From: Streptomyces tsukubensis
Lineage (GTDB): Bacteria; Actinomycetota; Actinomycetes; Streptomycetales; Streptomycetaceae
DNA: 64,000 nt
Reading direction: 5' to 3'
Assembly: GCF_003932715.1 (NCBI RefSeq)
Contig: NZ_CP020700.1
Coordinates: forward strand, 2,998,501-3,062,500
Shown here one piece after another: positions 19,658 to 27,593 of this stretch. The stretch's first letter is position 1; every line of letters begins with the position of its first letter. A program made the position numbers and the translations under genes. The notes below the pieces were generated by a model, which was given only the letters and a program-made list of their open reading frames with translations, made no database searches and was not told the DNA's origin.

Positions 19658-21184
19658 TCAGCGGTTGAACTGGCGCTGGCGTTCGAGGGCCCGGCGCAGT
19701 TCGACGGGGAGCTGGTGGTACGGCCCGTGGACGCGCTCGGTGTCGTACAGCAGGGCCTGCAGCTCGTGCCGGGCCCCGGCGTGGTCACCGACGGCGAGCA
19801 GCAGGTTCCCGATGCGCTGCCGGACGTCGAAGGCGCGGCCGGTGTCCCCGGCGTGCTCGTAATAGGGGAGGACCGCGCGGTACTCGGCGATGGCCGCGGC
19901 GGCCTCTCCGAGCTGTTCCAGGCACTGGGCGGCGTCGTGGCGGAACTGGAGGGTCTGGGGGTCGGCGGGCCCGGCCTCGGCGGCCCGGTCGTCCGCGAGC
20001 CGCCGCAGTTCGGGCAGGGCGCGGCGGTACTGGCCGTCGTCCATCAGGGTGGTCGCGTACTGCTTGCGCAGGATGCGGACGACCGGGGAGTGCTCGCCGT
20101 GTTCGGCGGCGGCGGCCGGGAGGATGCCGCCGAGGATGTCCACGGCGCGGGTGATGCTGCCCTCCCCGAGGGCCTTCTTCACCTCGTCGACGGCGGCGGC
20201 CACATCGGGTCCGCGGCCGCCGTGCGGTGCGGCCTCGGGGGGCCGGGGCGGGGGCGGCGGGGTGACGGCGGCCCCGGCGCGGTCGGGCCAGGGGGCGTGC
20301 GGGCGCAGGAAGGGGCGGGTGGGGTCGAGGGGTCCGCCGGGGTTGCCGTGCCGGGGCAGCAGCGGTGCCAGCGCCGCGTACACCTCCTGCGCTCCGGAGG
20401 GCCGGTGCTGGGGGTCCTTGGCGAGCAGCCGCAGGACGAGCTGTTCCAGGGGTTCGGGGATCTCGGGGCGGACCCGCCGGACCGGCAGCGGGGGCTCGTA
20501 GAGATGGCGGTGGAGCACGCCGAGCGCGGTGGAGCCCGCGAAGGGGACGTTTCCGCTGAGGAGTTCGTGCATCAGCACACCGAGGGCGTAGAGATCGGTG
20601 TACGGGCCGACGGCGCCGCCCATGGCCTGTTCCGGGGCCATGTAGGCGGGGCTGCCGATGGGGGATCCGGTGTGGGTGAGGCGGGTGGTGTCGGTGTCGA
20701 TGACGGAGGCGACACCGAGGTCGAGGACGGTGACCGTACCGTCGGGTTTGACCATCACGTTCCGCGGTTTGAGGTCGCGGTGGACGATCGGGACGGCGTG
20801 GACGGCGGCGAGCACCGCGCAGAGCTGGGCGGCGACGCTGACGGTCCACTGCCAGGGGTACGGCTCGTGTTCGGCGAAGTGGTCGGCGAGGTCGGCGCCC
20901 TCGACGTACTGCATCACCAGGTACAGATCGTCGCCGTCGCTGCCGGCGTCGTGGACGGTGACCAGACCGGGGTGGGTGACCTGGGCGGTGACGCGGCATT
21001 CGCGGACGAAGCGGCGGCGCATCTCGTCGGCGCCGGTGCCCTGGGACATGCGGTCGGGGCGGAGGAGTTTGACGGCGACCCGGCGGTCGAGGCGGTCGTC
21101 GTAGGCGGTCCAGACCTGGCCCATACCGCCCTGGCCGATGACGGTGGAGAGTTCGTACCGGTCCGCGATGACACGTCCGTTCAC
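19658..21184 (-). CDS. Serine/threonine protein kinase, Hanks type, with TPR-like tail
   Basis: A 508-residue kinase. The glycine loop is IGQGGMGQVW (16-25), the ATP-binding Lys is Lys39 in VAVKLL, the catalytic loop is HRDLKPRN (135-142), and DLG replaces DFG (155-157); SPAYMAPEQ (178-186) is the P+1 loop. The kinase domain ends near 270. A Pro-rich stretch and a C-terminal helical region (~315-505) with TPR-like repeats (LEQLGEAAAAIAEYRAVLPY) follow. There is no transmembrane helix or PASTA domain, so it is cytoplasmic. Its GTG start overlaps by 4 bp the stop codon of a membrane protein gene, which may anchor or sense for it. Confidence 0.94.
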   Translation of the reverse strand: MNGRVIADRYELSTVIGQGGMGQVWTAYDDRLDRRVAVKLLRPDRMSQGTGADEMRRRFVRECRVTAQVTHPGLVTVHDAGSDGDDLYLVMQYVEGADLADHFAEHEPYPWQWTVSVAAQLCAVLAAVHAVPIVHRDLKPRNVMVKPDGTVTVLDLGVASVIDTDTTRLTHTGSPIGSPAYMAPEQAMGGAVGPYTDLYALGVLMHELLSGNVPFAGSTALGVLHRHLYEPPLPVRRVRPEIPEPLEQLVLRLLAKDPQHRPSGAQEVYAALAPLLPRHGNPGGPLDPTRPFLRPHAPWPDRAGAAVTPPPPPRPPEAAPHGGRGPDVAAAVDEVKKALGEGSITRAVDILGGILPAAAAEHGEHSPVVRILRKQYATTLMDDGQYRRALPELRRLADDRAAEAGPADPQTLQFRHDAAQCLEQLGEAAAAIAEYRAVLPYYEHAGDTGRAFDVRQRIGNLLLAVGDHAGARHELQALLYDTERVHGPYHQLPVELRRALERQRQFNR

Positions 21185-21831
21185 GGGTTCTGCTCCCGGC
21201 GGTCCTTGCGGAGGTAGTCGCTCAGCTCGTCGAGTTCGGCGCGGACCTGGTCGATCCGGGGCGCGGGCCCGGCCGGTGCGGGGGGCACCGGATTCACGCG
21301 GTGCGCGGGGTGCGCGGGGTTTACGGGGTGCGCCGGGTTCACCGGGGGATATCCGTAGCCGGGGCGCTGGGGCGGATAGCCGTAGCCGGGGGCGGCGGGG
21401 CCCTGCGGGGGCGGGCCGAATCCGTAGCCGGGGCCCGCGGCCGGGCCGCCCTGGTAGGGCTGCGCGGACGGCCCCCGCTGCCGCTCCGCCTGGAAGCGCG
21501 CGTCGACGACGAGGTAGTAGACGGCGACGGTGAGGGCGACGGTGAGGAGTCCGAGGCCGGTCAACAGGTCGACGGTGTTGCCCTCCGTCGAGTCCGGGTC
21601 GGAGCCCCAGAAGCCGACGGTGACGAACAGGCCCATGGTCACCAGGCAGCAGACCACGAACAGCAGCCAGTCGACGCCCCGCCGCAGGAGGAGGGCGATC
21701 CGCAGCATGGTGAGCCAGGCGAGGGTGCCCCAGGAAGCGACGGCAAGCAGCACAAAGAAGATGCGCAGCATCACGACCGACGTTGTCGAACGCGGTTTCG
21801 CACGCGGTGGGCCGTAGCCGGGGCCGTGCAT
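21181..21831 (-). CDS. Membrane protein co-translated with the Ser/Thr kinase
   Basis: A 216-residue protein. Three to four hydrophobic segments lie between ~18 and ~115 (VVMLRIFFVLLAVASWGTLA, WLLFVVCCLVTMGLFVTVGF, LLTGLGLLTVALTVAVYYLV). A cytoplasmic low-complexity tail has repeated GYGYPP and NPAHPV units (~125-185), and the final helix is rich in Asp, Glu, Arg and Lys (IDQVRAELDELSDYLRKDRR). The Tyr/Pro repeats look like a scaffold. ATG at 21831 follows AGGAG. The 4-bp overlap with the kinase indicates coupled translation. The function is not known; partner or substrate of the kinase is an inference. Confidence 0.8.
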   Translation of the reverse strand: MHGPGYGPPRAKPRSTTSVVMLRIFFVLLAVASWGTLAWLTMLRIALLLRRGVDWLLFVVCCLVTMGLFVTVGFWGSDPDSTEGNTVDLLTGLGLLTVALTVAVYYLVVDARFQAERQRGPSAQPYQGGPAAGPGYGFGPPPQGPAAPGYGYPPQRPGYGYPPVNPAHPVNPAHPAHRVNPVPPAPAGPAPRIDQVRAELDELSDYLRKDRREQNP

Positions 21832-21979
21832 TCCTGCTCCTGGGGACGAGGGCCTGGTACGGACGAGGGTATACACCGGCGGCGGCACCGTCCCGGGGTA
21901 TCGGGGCACGGAGTGCCGGGCCGGGCCGCGCTGTCGGTTCCGGGCGGCCGCCGGGGCGCCGGGGCGGGCCCGGCGGGAG

Positions 21980-24100
21980 TTACTGCCCGCGTTCCGGTTC
22001 GACCGTGCCGTCGGTGAGTCCGTCGTACAGGCCCTGGACGAGCTGCTCCCCGAGCCGTCCGGCGAGCCGCAGGGCGTCCTCGAAGGCGGCCAGGGCGCGG
22101 AACCGGTCGCCGTAGCGGCGCTGGTCGGGGAGGGGGACCCGGGGCAGTTGCAGCCTGCGTACGTCGAGCCGGGTCGCGGTCGATGCGTAGCTGCTGGCCT
22201 GCCGGGTGTTGGCGGTGCCGCGCAGGAATCCGGCGAGGAACCAGGGGTCGAGGGCTTCCGGTGCGGGGCGCAGGAGCTGGAGGTTGCGGCCGAGTACGGC
22301 CCCGGCGGTGGTCTCGTCGACGACGCGGACGACGGAGGCGCCGCCGAGTACGGGGATGACGACGTCTCCGGCGCGGGTGCGGACGGGCTCGTCGTCGGGG
22401 GTGTCGGGCAGGACGCCGGTCGGCGGGGTGCCCGCGATGACGTCGTGTTCGGTGAGGACGGTGTCCCGGGCACCCTGCGGGGTGCGGCCGTGGTGGCCGC
22501 CGCCGGGCAGGGCGGAGCCGGTTCCGGCGCGGATGGTGAGGGCGCCCGCGCGGGCGAGTTCGCCGACGGTGGTGGAGGGCCAGGGCGCCGGGTGGGTGGG
22601 GGCGGCGGGTGAGGGCGTCAGCTCGCCGGTGAGGCGCAGGGTGTCGGTGAGGCGTTCCCGTACGCGCTCCAGCTCACCGGCGTCGCCGCCGGTGGCGGCG
22701 GGCGGCACATGGCGGGCGGGGGCCAGGTCGACGTCGTCGTCGAGGAGTTCGATGACGGGGACGGCGCGGCTGATCCCGGCCCGGTCGGCGCTTCCGTCGG
22801 CGCTGCCGTTCTCGTCGAAGGGCTGCCAGATGTCGAGGACGGTGTTGTGCACGGCCTGCCAGTCGACGCGGTCGCGGCCGCCGCCGGTGCCGCCGATCTC
22901 GACGGTGTCGACGACGAGGAGTGCGGCGGGGGGCAGCCGGCCGGGTTCGGGCCTGCGGAGCACCCAGAGGTGGAGCGGGATGCCGTACGGCGGGGCGGCG
23001 CCCGCGGGCAGGGCGATGACGGCCCGCAGGGCGCCCCGGCGCAGCAGTCCGGCGCGGATCCGGCGGCCTGAGCGGCGGGAGGCGGCGGCGGGCGGCATCA
23101 GCAGGACGGCGGTGCCGCCGGGCCGGAGGCGGGCGAGGGCGTGCTGGACCCAGGCCAGTTCGGATTCGGTACGGGCCGGGAAGCCGTACTCCCAGCGGGG
23201 GTCGTACCCCAGCTCGTCGTGGCCCCAGTTCCGCTCGTTGAACGGCGGATGGCAGAGCACGGCGTCGGCGTGGGTGTCGGGGAAGGCGTCGGCGCGCAGG
23301 GTGTCCCCGGCGCGCGCGGCGACGGTCACCGGGGGTTCGCTGTGGAGGGCCAGCCGGAGTGCGGTGAGGGCGGTAAGCGCGGGGTCGCTGTCCTGGGCGA
23401 GCAGGGCCGCGGGGTGTTCCACGGCGCGCAGCAGGGTGCCGGTCCCGGCGGCGGGGTCGAGCACGGTGGCGCCGCGGGCGGTGTCCGGGGGTACGGCGAG
23501 GGCTGCCATCAGGGCGGCGGGCCCGGGCGGGGTCGGTGTGTACTGGCGGATGTTGGCGTCGAGGAAGCGGCCGAGGAGGAACTCGTACGTCTGGCGCGGT
23601 CCCAGTTCGGCGGCGAGTTCACCGACGGAGCGCAGGAAGGGCATGGCGGCGGGGGCCGGGGTCCGGCCGCCGCGCAGGGCCGGGGCGAGCGCTTCGAGCC
23701 GGTCGTCGCCGAAGCGCTGGGCCAGGAGCTGTTCGACGGCGGTGGGCAGCAGTTCGGCCATCCGCCGGTCGTCTCCGGTGATCAGTTCACGCCAGAGGGC
23801 GGGCCGGTCGCGGACCAGGAGGAGGACGACACCGGCGCCGGTGAGATCGGCGGCGGCGGTCGCGGGGTGGTCGGCCAGTTGTTGCCAGACCCGTTCACGG
23901 AGCGGGACTTCGGCCAGTTTGCCCTGGTCGCGCAGCCAGCGTTCGACGTCGGAGAGCGCGAAGGAGGGGCTGGTCTCGGTGCCGCCCACGGGCTTGGGGA
24001 AATCGGGATGGCGGCGGCGCCAGTTGCTGACGGCGGCCCGCCCCACCCCCGCGAGCCGGGCGATTCCGGCCGCGGTGACTTCGCTTGCGCTCTCGGGCAC
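21980..24100 (-). CDS. N6-adenine DNA methylase-like protein with HTH and specificity-like domain
   Basis: A 706-residue protein. An N-terminal helix-turn-helix (TAAGIARLAGVGRAAVSNWRR, ~8-28) is followed by an HsdM-type N-6 methylase core (~155-400) with SAM motif VLDPAAGTGTLLRAVE. A C-terminal region from ~510 (ARAGALTIRAG, then GDVVIPVLGGASVVR and LQLLRPAPEALDPWFLAGFL) resembles a type I HsdS target-recognition domain. The catalytic motif IV, normally NPPF/Y or DPPY, reads CHPPFNER here, so methyl transfer may be altered or lost. No HsdR-like nuclease is adjacent. GTG at 24100 has GGAGG upstream. It could be an orphan methylase or a DNA-binding regulator. Confidence 0.85.
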   Translation of the reverse strand: MPESASEVTAAGIARLAGVGRAAVSNWRRRHPDFPKPVGGTETSPSFALSDVERWLRDQGKLAEVPLRERVWQQLADHPATAAADLTGAGVVLLLVRDRPALWRELITGDDRRMAELLPTAVEQLLAQRFGDDRLEALAPALRGGRTPAPAAMPFLRSVGELAAELGPRQTYEFLLGRFLDANIRQYTPTPPGPAALMAALAVPPDTARGATVLDPAAGTGTLLRAVEHPAALLAQDSDPALTALTALRLALHSEPPVTVAARAGDTLRADAFPDTHADAVLCHPPFNERNWGHDELGYDPRWEYGFPARTESELAWVQHALARLRPGGTAVLLMPPAAASRRSGRRIRAGLLRRGALRAVIALPAGAAPPYGIPLHLWVLRRPEPGRLPPAALLVVDTVEIGGTGGGRDRVDWQAVHNTVLDIWQPFDENGSADGSADRAGISRAVPVIELLDDDVDLAPARHVPPAATGGDAGELERVRERLTDTLRLTGELTPSPAAPTHPAPWPSTTVGELARAGALTIRAGTGSALPGGGHHGRTPQGARDTVLTEHDVIAGTPPTGVLPDTPDDEPVRTRAGDVVIPVLGGASVVRVVDETTAGAVLGRNLQLLRPAPEALDPWFLAGFLRGTANTRQASSYASTATRLDVRRLQLPRVPLPDQRRYGDRFRALAAFEDALRLAGRLGEQLVQGLYDGLTDGTVEPERGQ

Positions 24101-24225
24101 CTGACGGCCTCCGTGATGATCCGTTCCGACGGTCCTCGGAACCGGCTGTTGTGTCGCCGATCATACCGAGCCCCACACGAGAGCCCCCTTCACATGGAGC
24201 AAAAACCACTTCAACACTTTTCCTG

Positions 24226-24254
24226 TTGACTCGGTTCACAGGCTCTGTTCTTAT
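24226..24254 (+). promoter_or_regulatory. Candidate promoter for the lipoprotein operon
   Basis: TTGACT (24226-24231), a 17-nt spacer and TCTTAT (24249-24254) lie in an unusually AT-rich patch between the divergent methylase and lipoprotein genes. The spacing fits a primary sigma factor promoter. Confidence 0.45.
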
Positions 24255-24374
24255 TGACCCAGCACTTCACGGCCGCCTCGGTCCGCCTGGAGCGCGGCGT
24301 GAACACCGCCGTTCCTGTTCGTGTTCGGCGCCGCTCGTCGTTGATCCGCCACCACCACCCGGAAGGGCACGCCC

Positions 24375-24509
24375 ATGCCGTATGACACCCAGCAGCCTCC
24401 GCTCGGCGCGACGGCCCGCGCGGCCCGCTCCGCGACCGACCCCGACTGGGAGCCGGGAGCGGAGCCGGGGTGGGGCGGCGCTCCGGGCCGGGGTCCGGCG
24501 GCGCCGTAA
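24375..24509 (+). CDS. Possible 44-residue peptide upstream of the lipoprotein gene
   Basis: An ATG at 24375 is preceded by GGAAGGG at ribosomal spacing and opens a 44-codon frame (MPYDTQQPPLGATARAARSA to TAA) rich in Ala, Pro and Gly. It resembles no family I know. It lies 115 bp after a candidate promoter and 100 bp before the lipoprotein gene, so it could be a leader peptide or a small Pro-rich protein. The evidence is only start-site quality and position. Confidence 0.35.
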   Translation: MPYDTQQPPLGATARAARSATDPDWEPGAEPGWGGAPGRGPAAP

Positions 24510-24608
24510 AGCAGGGCGGGGGTGCGGCGAGTACGGGGGTCCCGCCGCGCCCCGCCCTTCCCTCACCACCACCACTGTGTTGCCGTTGCCACGATCGGGA
24601 GAATCACC

Positions 24609-25409
24609 ATGCCGCTTCTGCCTCACCACCGCCGTCGCCCGATCGCGGTGACGGCCCTTGCCGCGGCGCTCGCGCTGACCGCGACCGGCTGCCTCGGCGG
24701 TGACGACAAAGCGAAGGGCCCCTTCGACGGCAAGCCGGACCGGGAGATCATCGACACGGCGATCGCGGCCACCAAGTCCGCCCGGTCCCTGACCCTCACC
24801 GCGGAGGGGTCGATAGCGACGACCCGGGCGAAGAAGAAGGAACCGATGAAGTTGCGCGTCGCCGTCCACCAGGGCGGCCGGTGCAGCGGCACGATGTCCG
24901 TCGCCGGCCAGGGGAGTGTGGAGTTCGCCGGCAACGGCAAGGACACCTATCTGCGCCCCGACGAGCAGTTCCTGCGCTTCCATTTGAAGCAGCCCGACGA
25001 GGACGGCCCCGGCGTCTCGGGCCCGGAAGCCGACGGCGTCGTCAAGTTGATGAAGGGAAAGTGGCACAAGGCGGACCCGGCGGAGCCCGACTCCAAGGAA
25101 TTCACCGAGTTCTGCGATGTCGACAGCCTGCTGGCGGACTTCGGCTCCGGGACCAGCGCCGGGGTGAAGCAGGCCGGTGAGGCCGCGGTGGACGGGCGGA
25201 AGACGCTCAAGTTCACCCAGGGCGCGAAGAACGAAGAGGAACTGCACGTCGCCACCGAGGGCAAGCCCTATGTCCTCAAGCTCACGGGCGCCCCCGAGGA
25301 CGAGAAGGACGGCGAGCTGATGACGGCCGTGCTGTCCGACTTCGACAAGGCCCCGCTCCCGAAGATCCCGGCCCCGGCCGAGATCGTGGACCCGGACAAG
25401 CTGGGCTGA
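24609..25409 (+). CDS. Secreted lipoprotein, LppX/LprG-like
   Basis: A 266-residue lipoprotein. The signal peptide RPIAVTALAAALALTATGC has lipobox ATGC (Cys27). The mature domain (~45-260) alternates beta-strand and Lys/Asp/Glu-rich segments and reads like the Streptomyces cousins of mycobacterial LprG/LppX (LTLTAEGSIATTRAKKKEPM, YLRPDEQFLRF, KWHKADP, YVLKLTGAPEDEK). The mycobacterial members carry lipids between membrane and wall. ATG at 24609 is preceded by GGGAG. The similarity is at fold-pattern level; ligand binding is inferred. A strong hairpin follows. Confidence 0.72.
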   Translation: MPLLPHHRRRPIAVTALAAALALTATGCLGGDDKAKGPFDGKPDREIIDTAIAATKSARSLTLTAEGSIATTRAKKKEPMKLRVAVHQGGRCSGTMSVAGQGSVEFAGNGKDTYLRPDEQFLRFHLKQPDEDGPGVSGPEADGVVKLMKGKWHKADPAEPDSKEFTEFCDVDSLLADFGSGTSAGVKQAGEAAVDGRKTLKFTQGAKNEEELHVATEGKPYVLKLTGAPEDEKDGELMTAVLSDFDKAPLPKIPAPAEIVDPDKLG

Positions 25410-25444
25410 GCGGAGCCGTAGGAGACCGGAAGGTCTCGCCATGG

Positions 25445-25498
25445 ACGGGAGCGGGGTGCACCACGACGGGGAGGTCGTGGTCCACCCCGCTCTCCCGT
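25445..25498. terminator. Long bidirectional terminator hairpin
   Basis: An imperfect stem of over 20 bp (around 25445-25467 with 25473-25498) lies between the lipoprotein gene (+) and the HNH gene (-), which converge here. Confidence 0.75.
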
Positions 25499-25521
25499 GT
25501 CCGGCACGGGTCAGCCCCCGC

Positions 25522-26274
25522 TCAAGAGCCGCACTGCTTCAGCATCATGTTCCGGTCCGGGGCCGTGACCGGCAGCGCGTACTCCTTCGCCACCTGCGCG
25601 AACCGCACCGCGTACGCACAGCGCACCCCCTTGTTCGGCGGCAGCCAGGACGCCGGGCCGGAATCCCGTTTGGCCTGGTTGGCCCGGCCGTCGACCGGCA
25701 GCAGATTGAGCGCGTCATTGGCGAATCGTTCCCGCTTGTCCGCGGGCCAGCGCGCGGCGCCCATCCGCCAGCCGTACGCCAGCGGCACCACATGGTCTAT
25801 CTGCACCTCGGCGGCCTTCGCCTTCTTCCAGACGATGTCCTTGCCGGTGTACGGATCGGCGAGGGTCATCGCGACGACGACGCAGTCCGAACCGTCCCGG
25901 AACCGCAGTTCCCGCCCGTCGCGGCGGAGGAGGTCGTTCCGGGTGTCGCAGCCGTTGCGGGCCAGCGGCACGCCGTCGGCGGTATCGCTCCAGGCCCGGC
26001 CGAACTTCTCCCGCTCGTAACCCGTCCCGGGCCCGCGGCCCTTGGTGGCCAGCGACCCGATCAGCTTCCGGGCCGCGGCCCGGTCCCCGTCCGCGACGGG
26101 CGCGAGCCCGGGGCGCGTACCGTCGGGATTGGCGAGCGGCCCGACCGCGCCGGGTCCGCTCCCGCGCGCCCCCTCCGCATCCGGCGACGTATCGCTCTCG
26201 CATCCGGTGAGCAGCACGGCCGCGCCGAGCAGGGCGATCGCATACGTTATGGGGGTCTTGCGACTGTTCTCCAC
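25522..26274 (-). CDS. Secreted HNH endonuclease family lipoprotein (DUF1524-like)
   Basis: A ~250-residue exported nuclease-like protein. The signal peptide TPITYAIALLGAAVLLTGC gives a lipidated Cys. After a Gly/Pro linker the catalytic domain shows VQIDHVVPLAYGWRMGAARW (DHVVPL holds the HNH first His), NDALNLLPVDGRANQAKRDS (the central Asn) and GPASWLPPNKGVRCAYAVRF. This matches the actinobacterial secreted 'HNH endonuclease family protein'. The role is presumably DNA degradation or uptake at the cell surface. GTG at 26274 is chosen because it starts the signal peptide, although GGAGG abuts it too closely; an ATG 17 codons upstream is the alternative. Confidence 0.82.
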   Translation of the reverse strand: MENSRKTPITYAIALLGAAVLLTGCESDTSPDAEGARGSGPGAVGPLANPDGTRPGLAPVADGDRAAARKLIGSLATKGRGPGTGYEREKFGRAWSDTADGVPLARNGCDTRNDLLRRDGRELRFRDGSDCVVVAMTLADPYTGKDIVWKKAKAAEVQIDHVVPLAYGWRMGAARWPADKRERFANDALNLLPVDGRANQAKRDSGPASWLPPNKGVRCAYAVRFAQVAKEYALPVTAPDRNMMLKQCGS

Positions 26275-26416
26275 CTCCGCAGCGTACTGACGGCGGCAGC
26301 CTGGTGACGCCCCTGGCAGCGGCATTGTCGGTGCCCCGTGTCACGATCGGACCGAGCACATATCAGGGGCGGGGCAGGCACGGTGACGCGCCGGCCCCCA
26401 GGGGAGGGACAGCACC

Positions 26417-26833
26417 ATGGGCGCCTGGGACATCGGACCCTTCGACAACGACACGGCGGCCGACTTCTCGGGCCACCTCGACGACGCGGAGCCGGAGCAG
26501 CGGGAGGAGCTGATCCGCCGCACCCTCACGGAGGCCGCGAACACGTCCGTATCGGACTACCTCGACAGCTACGAGGGCAACCGCGCGGTCGCCGCGGCGG
26601 CGCTGGTCGCGGCGCAGTGCCCGGAGGGCGAGACGGTCGACCCGAGCTACGGCCCGAAGAAGCCCGTCCCGGTCCTCTCCCCCGACCTGCGCCCCTTGGC
26701 GGTCGCGGCTCTGGACCGGATCACGGCCCCGGATTCGGAGTCCGCGGACCTGTGGGAGGGCGAGGACGCGGTGGAGTGGCGCAAGCAGGTGGCCGGGATG
26801 CGGGCGATCCTGGTGGCGGAGCCCGCGCAGTAG
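26417..26833 (+). CDS. DUF4259 domain protein
   Basis: A 138-residue soluble protein beginning MGAWDIGPFDNDTAADFSGH, the unmistakable opening of DUF4259. An acidic helical body follows with EGNRAVAAAALVAAQCPEG and a C-terminal WRKQVAGMRAILVA. Function is unknown; members are common next to mobile or toxin-immunity genes. ATG at 26417 has GGGAGGG upstream. The preceding and following genes are unrelated, so it looks like an isolated accessory gene. Confidence 0.88.
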   Translation: MGAWDIGPFDNDTAADFSGHLDDAEPEQREELIRRTLTEAANTSVSDYLDSYEGNRAVAAAALVAAQCPEGETVDPSYGPKKPVPVLSPDLRPLAVAALDRITAPDSESADLWEGEDAVEWRKQVAGMRAILVAEPAQ

Positions 26834-26978
26834 GGACGGGGAAGGGCCCGGCGCGGTTTCTCCGCCGGGCTCCGTCGCGCGCCCGTGCGCAACTCCTCGA
26901 CCCCACCTTTGCATATTGACCGGGCTGCGCGACGCCGGAAGCATGGCCGCGGAGTGACCGGCAACAGGAGAGGAAGCC

Positions 26979-27527
26979 ATGGGCGGGCCGTTACAGCAGA
27001 GTTCCGGAGAGAATTCTCTGCTCACAGGCGAGGATTTCGGACGCCTTTTCGATACCTTCGAGCAGACGGCGTTCCGTCTGGAGACCCTGGACGAGTACGA
27101 CGTCGAAGAGGAACGCGAAGAGATCGCCCGGTTCATGGCCGGGGAAGACATGGGCCCGGAGTGGGCAGACAACCCTTGGGTACGGTCGATGACCGACAAG
27201 GGCAAACAAGTCTCCCGCGTTCATGTGCTGAAGTCTCCGCTCACCGACTACCTCCGGTACGAGCTGTCCGCCTACCCCGGGAACATCACCGCCGGGGAGA
27301 CCATCGGCATCATCGACCAGTCGGAACAGACGGTCTCAGGACTGCCCGGGCACGATTTCTGGCTTTTCGACGACCGGCATGTCTACCGGATGCACTACAC
27401 CGAAGCCGGAGCGTTCATCGGCGGTGAGCTGCTGCCGGTGGAGGTACTCCCGGAATACCGGGGATATCGCGACCGGGCTCTGGCCGCTGCCGTGCCGTTC
27501 GCCACCTACTGGGAGCGCCACCGCTGA
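26979..27527 (+). CDS. DUF6879 family protein with a TTA codon
   Basis: A 182-residue soluble, acidic protein. Family features include LTGEDFGRLFDTFEQTAFRLETLDEY near the N-terminus, LSPLTDYLRYEL-type and IGIIDQSEQ segments in the middle, and DFWLFDDRHVYRMHYTEAGAF towards the end. DUF6879 proteins usually occur with Scr1-type HTH regulators and DUF397 proteins, as here (29282-30548), and are suspected to be effectors of those regulators. Codon 5 is TTA (26991-26993), read only by the bldA tRNA. ATG at 26979 follows AGGAGAGGAA. The motif wording is from reading; the mechanism is unknown. Confidence 0.85.
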   Translation: MGGPLQQSSGENSLLTGEDFGRLFDTFEQTAFRLETLDEYDVEEEREEIARFMAGEDMGPEWADNPWVRSMTDKGKQVSRVHVLKSPLTDYLRYELSAYPGNITAGETIGIIDQSEQTVSGLPGHDFWLFDDRHVYRMHYTEAGAFIGGELLPVEVLPEYRGYRDRALAAAVPFATYWERHR

Positions 27528-27593
27528 CGGAGTTCCCGGGGAGCAGTCGCGCAGGGCTCTGCGGAACGTATCCCGTGAGCCCTGGGCGAAACG

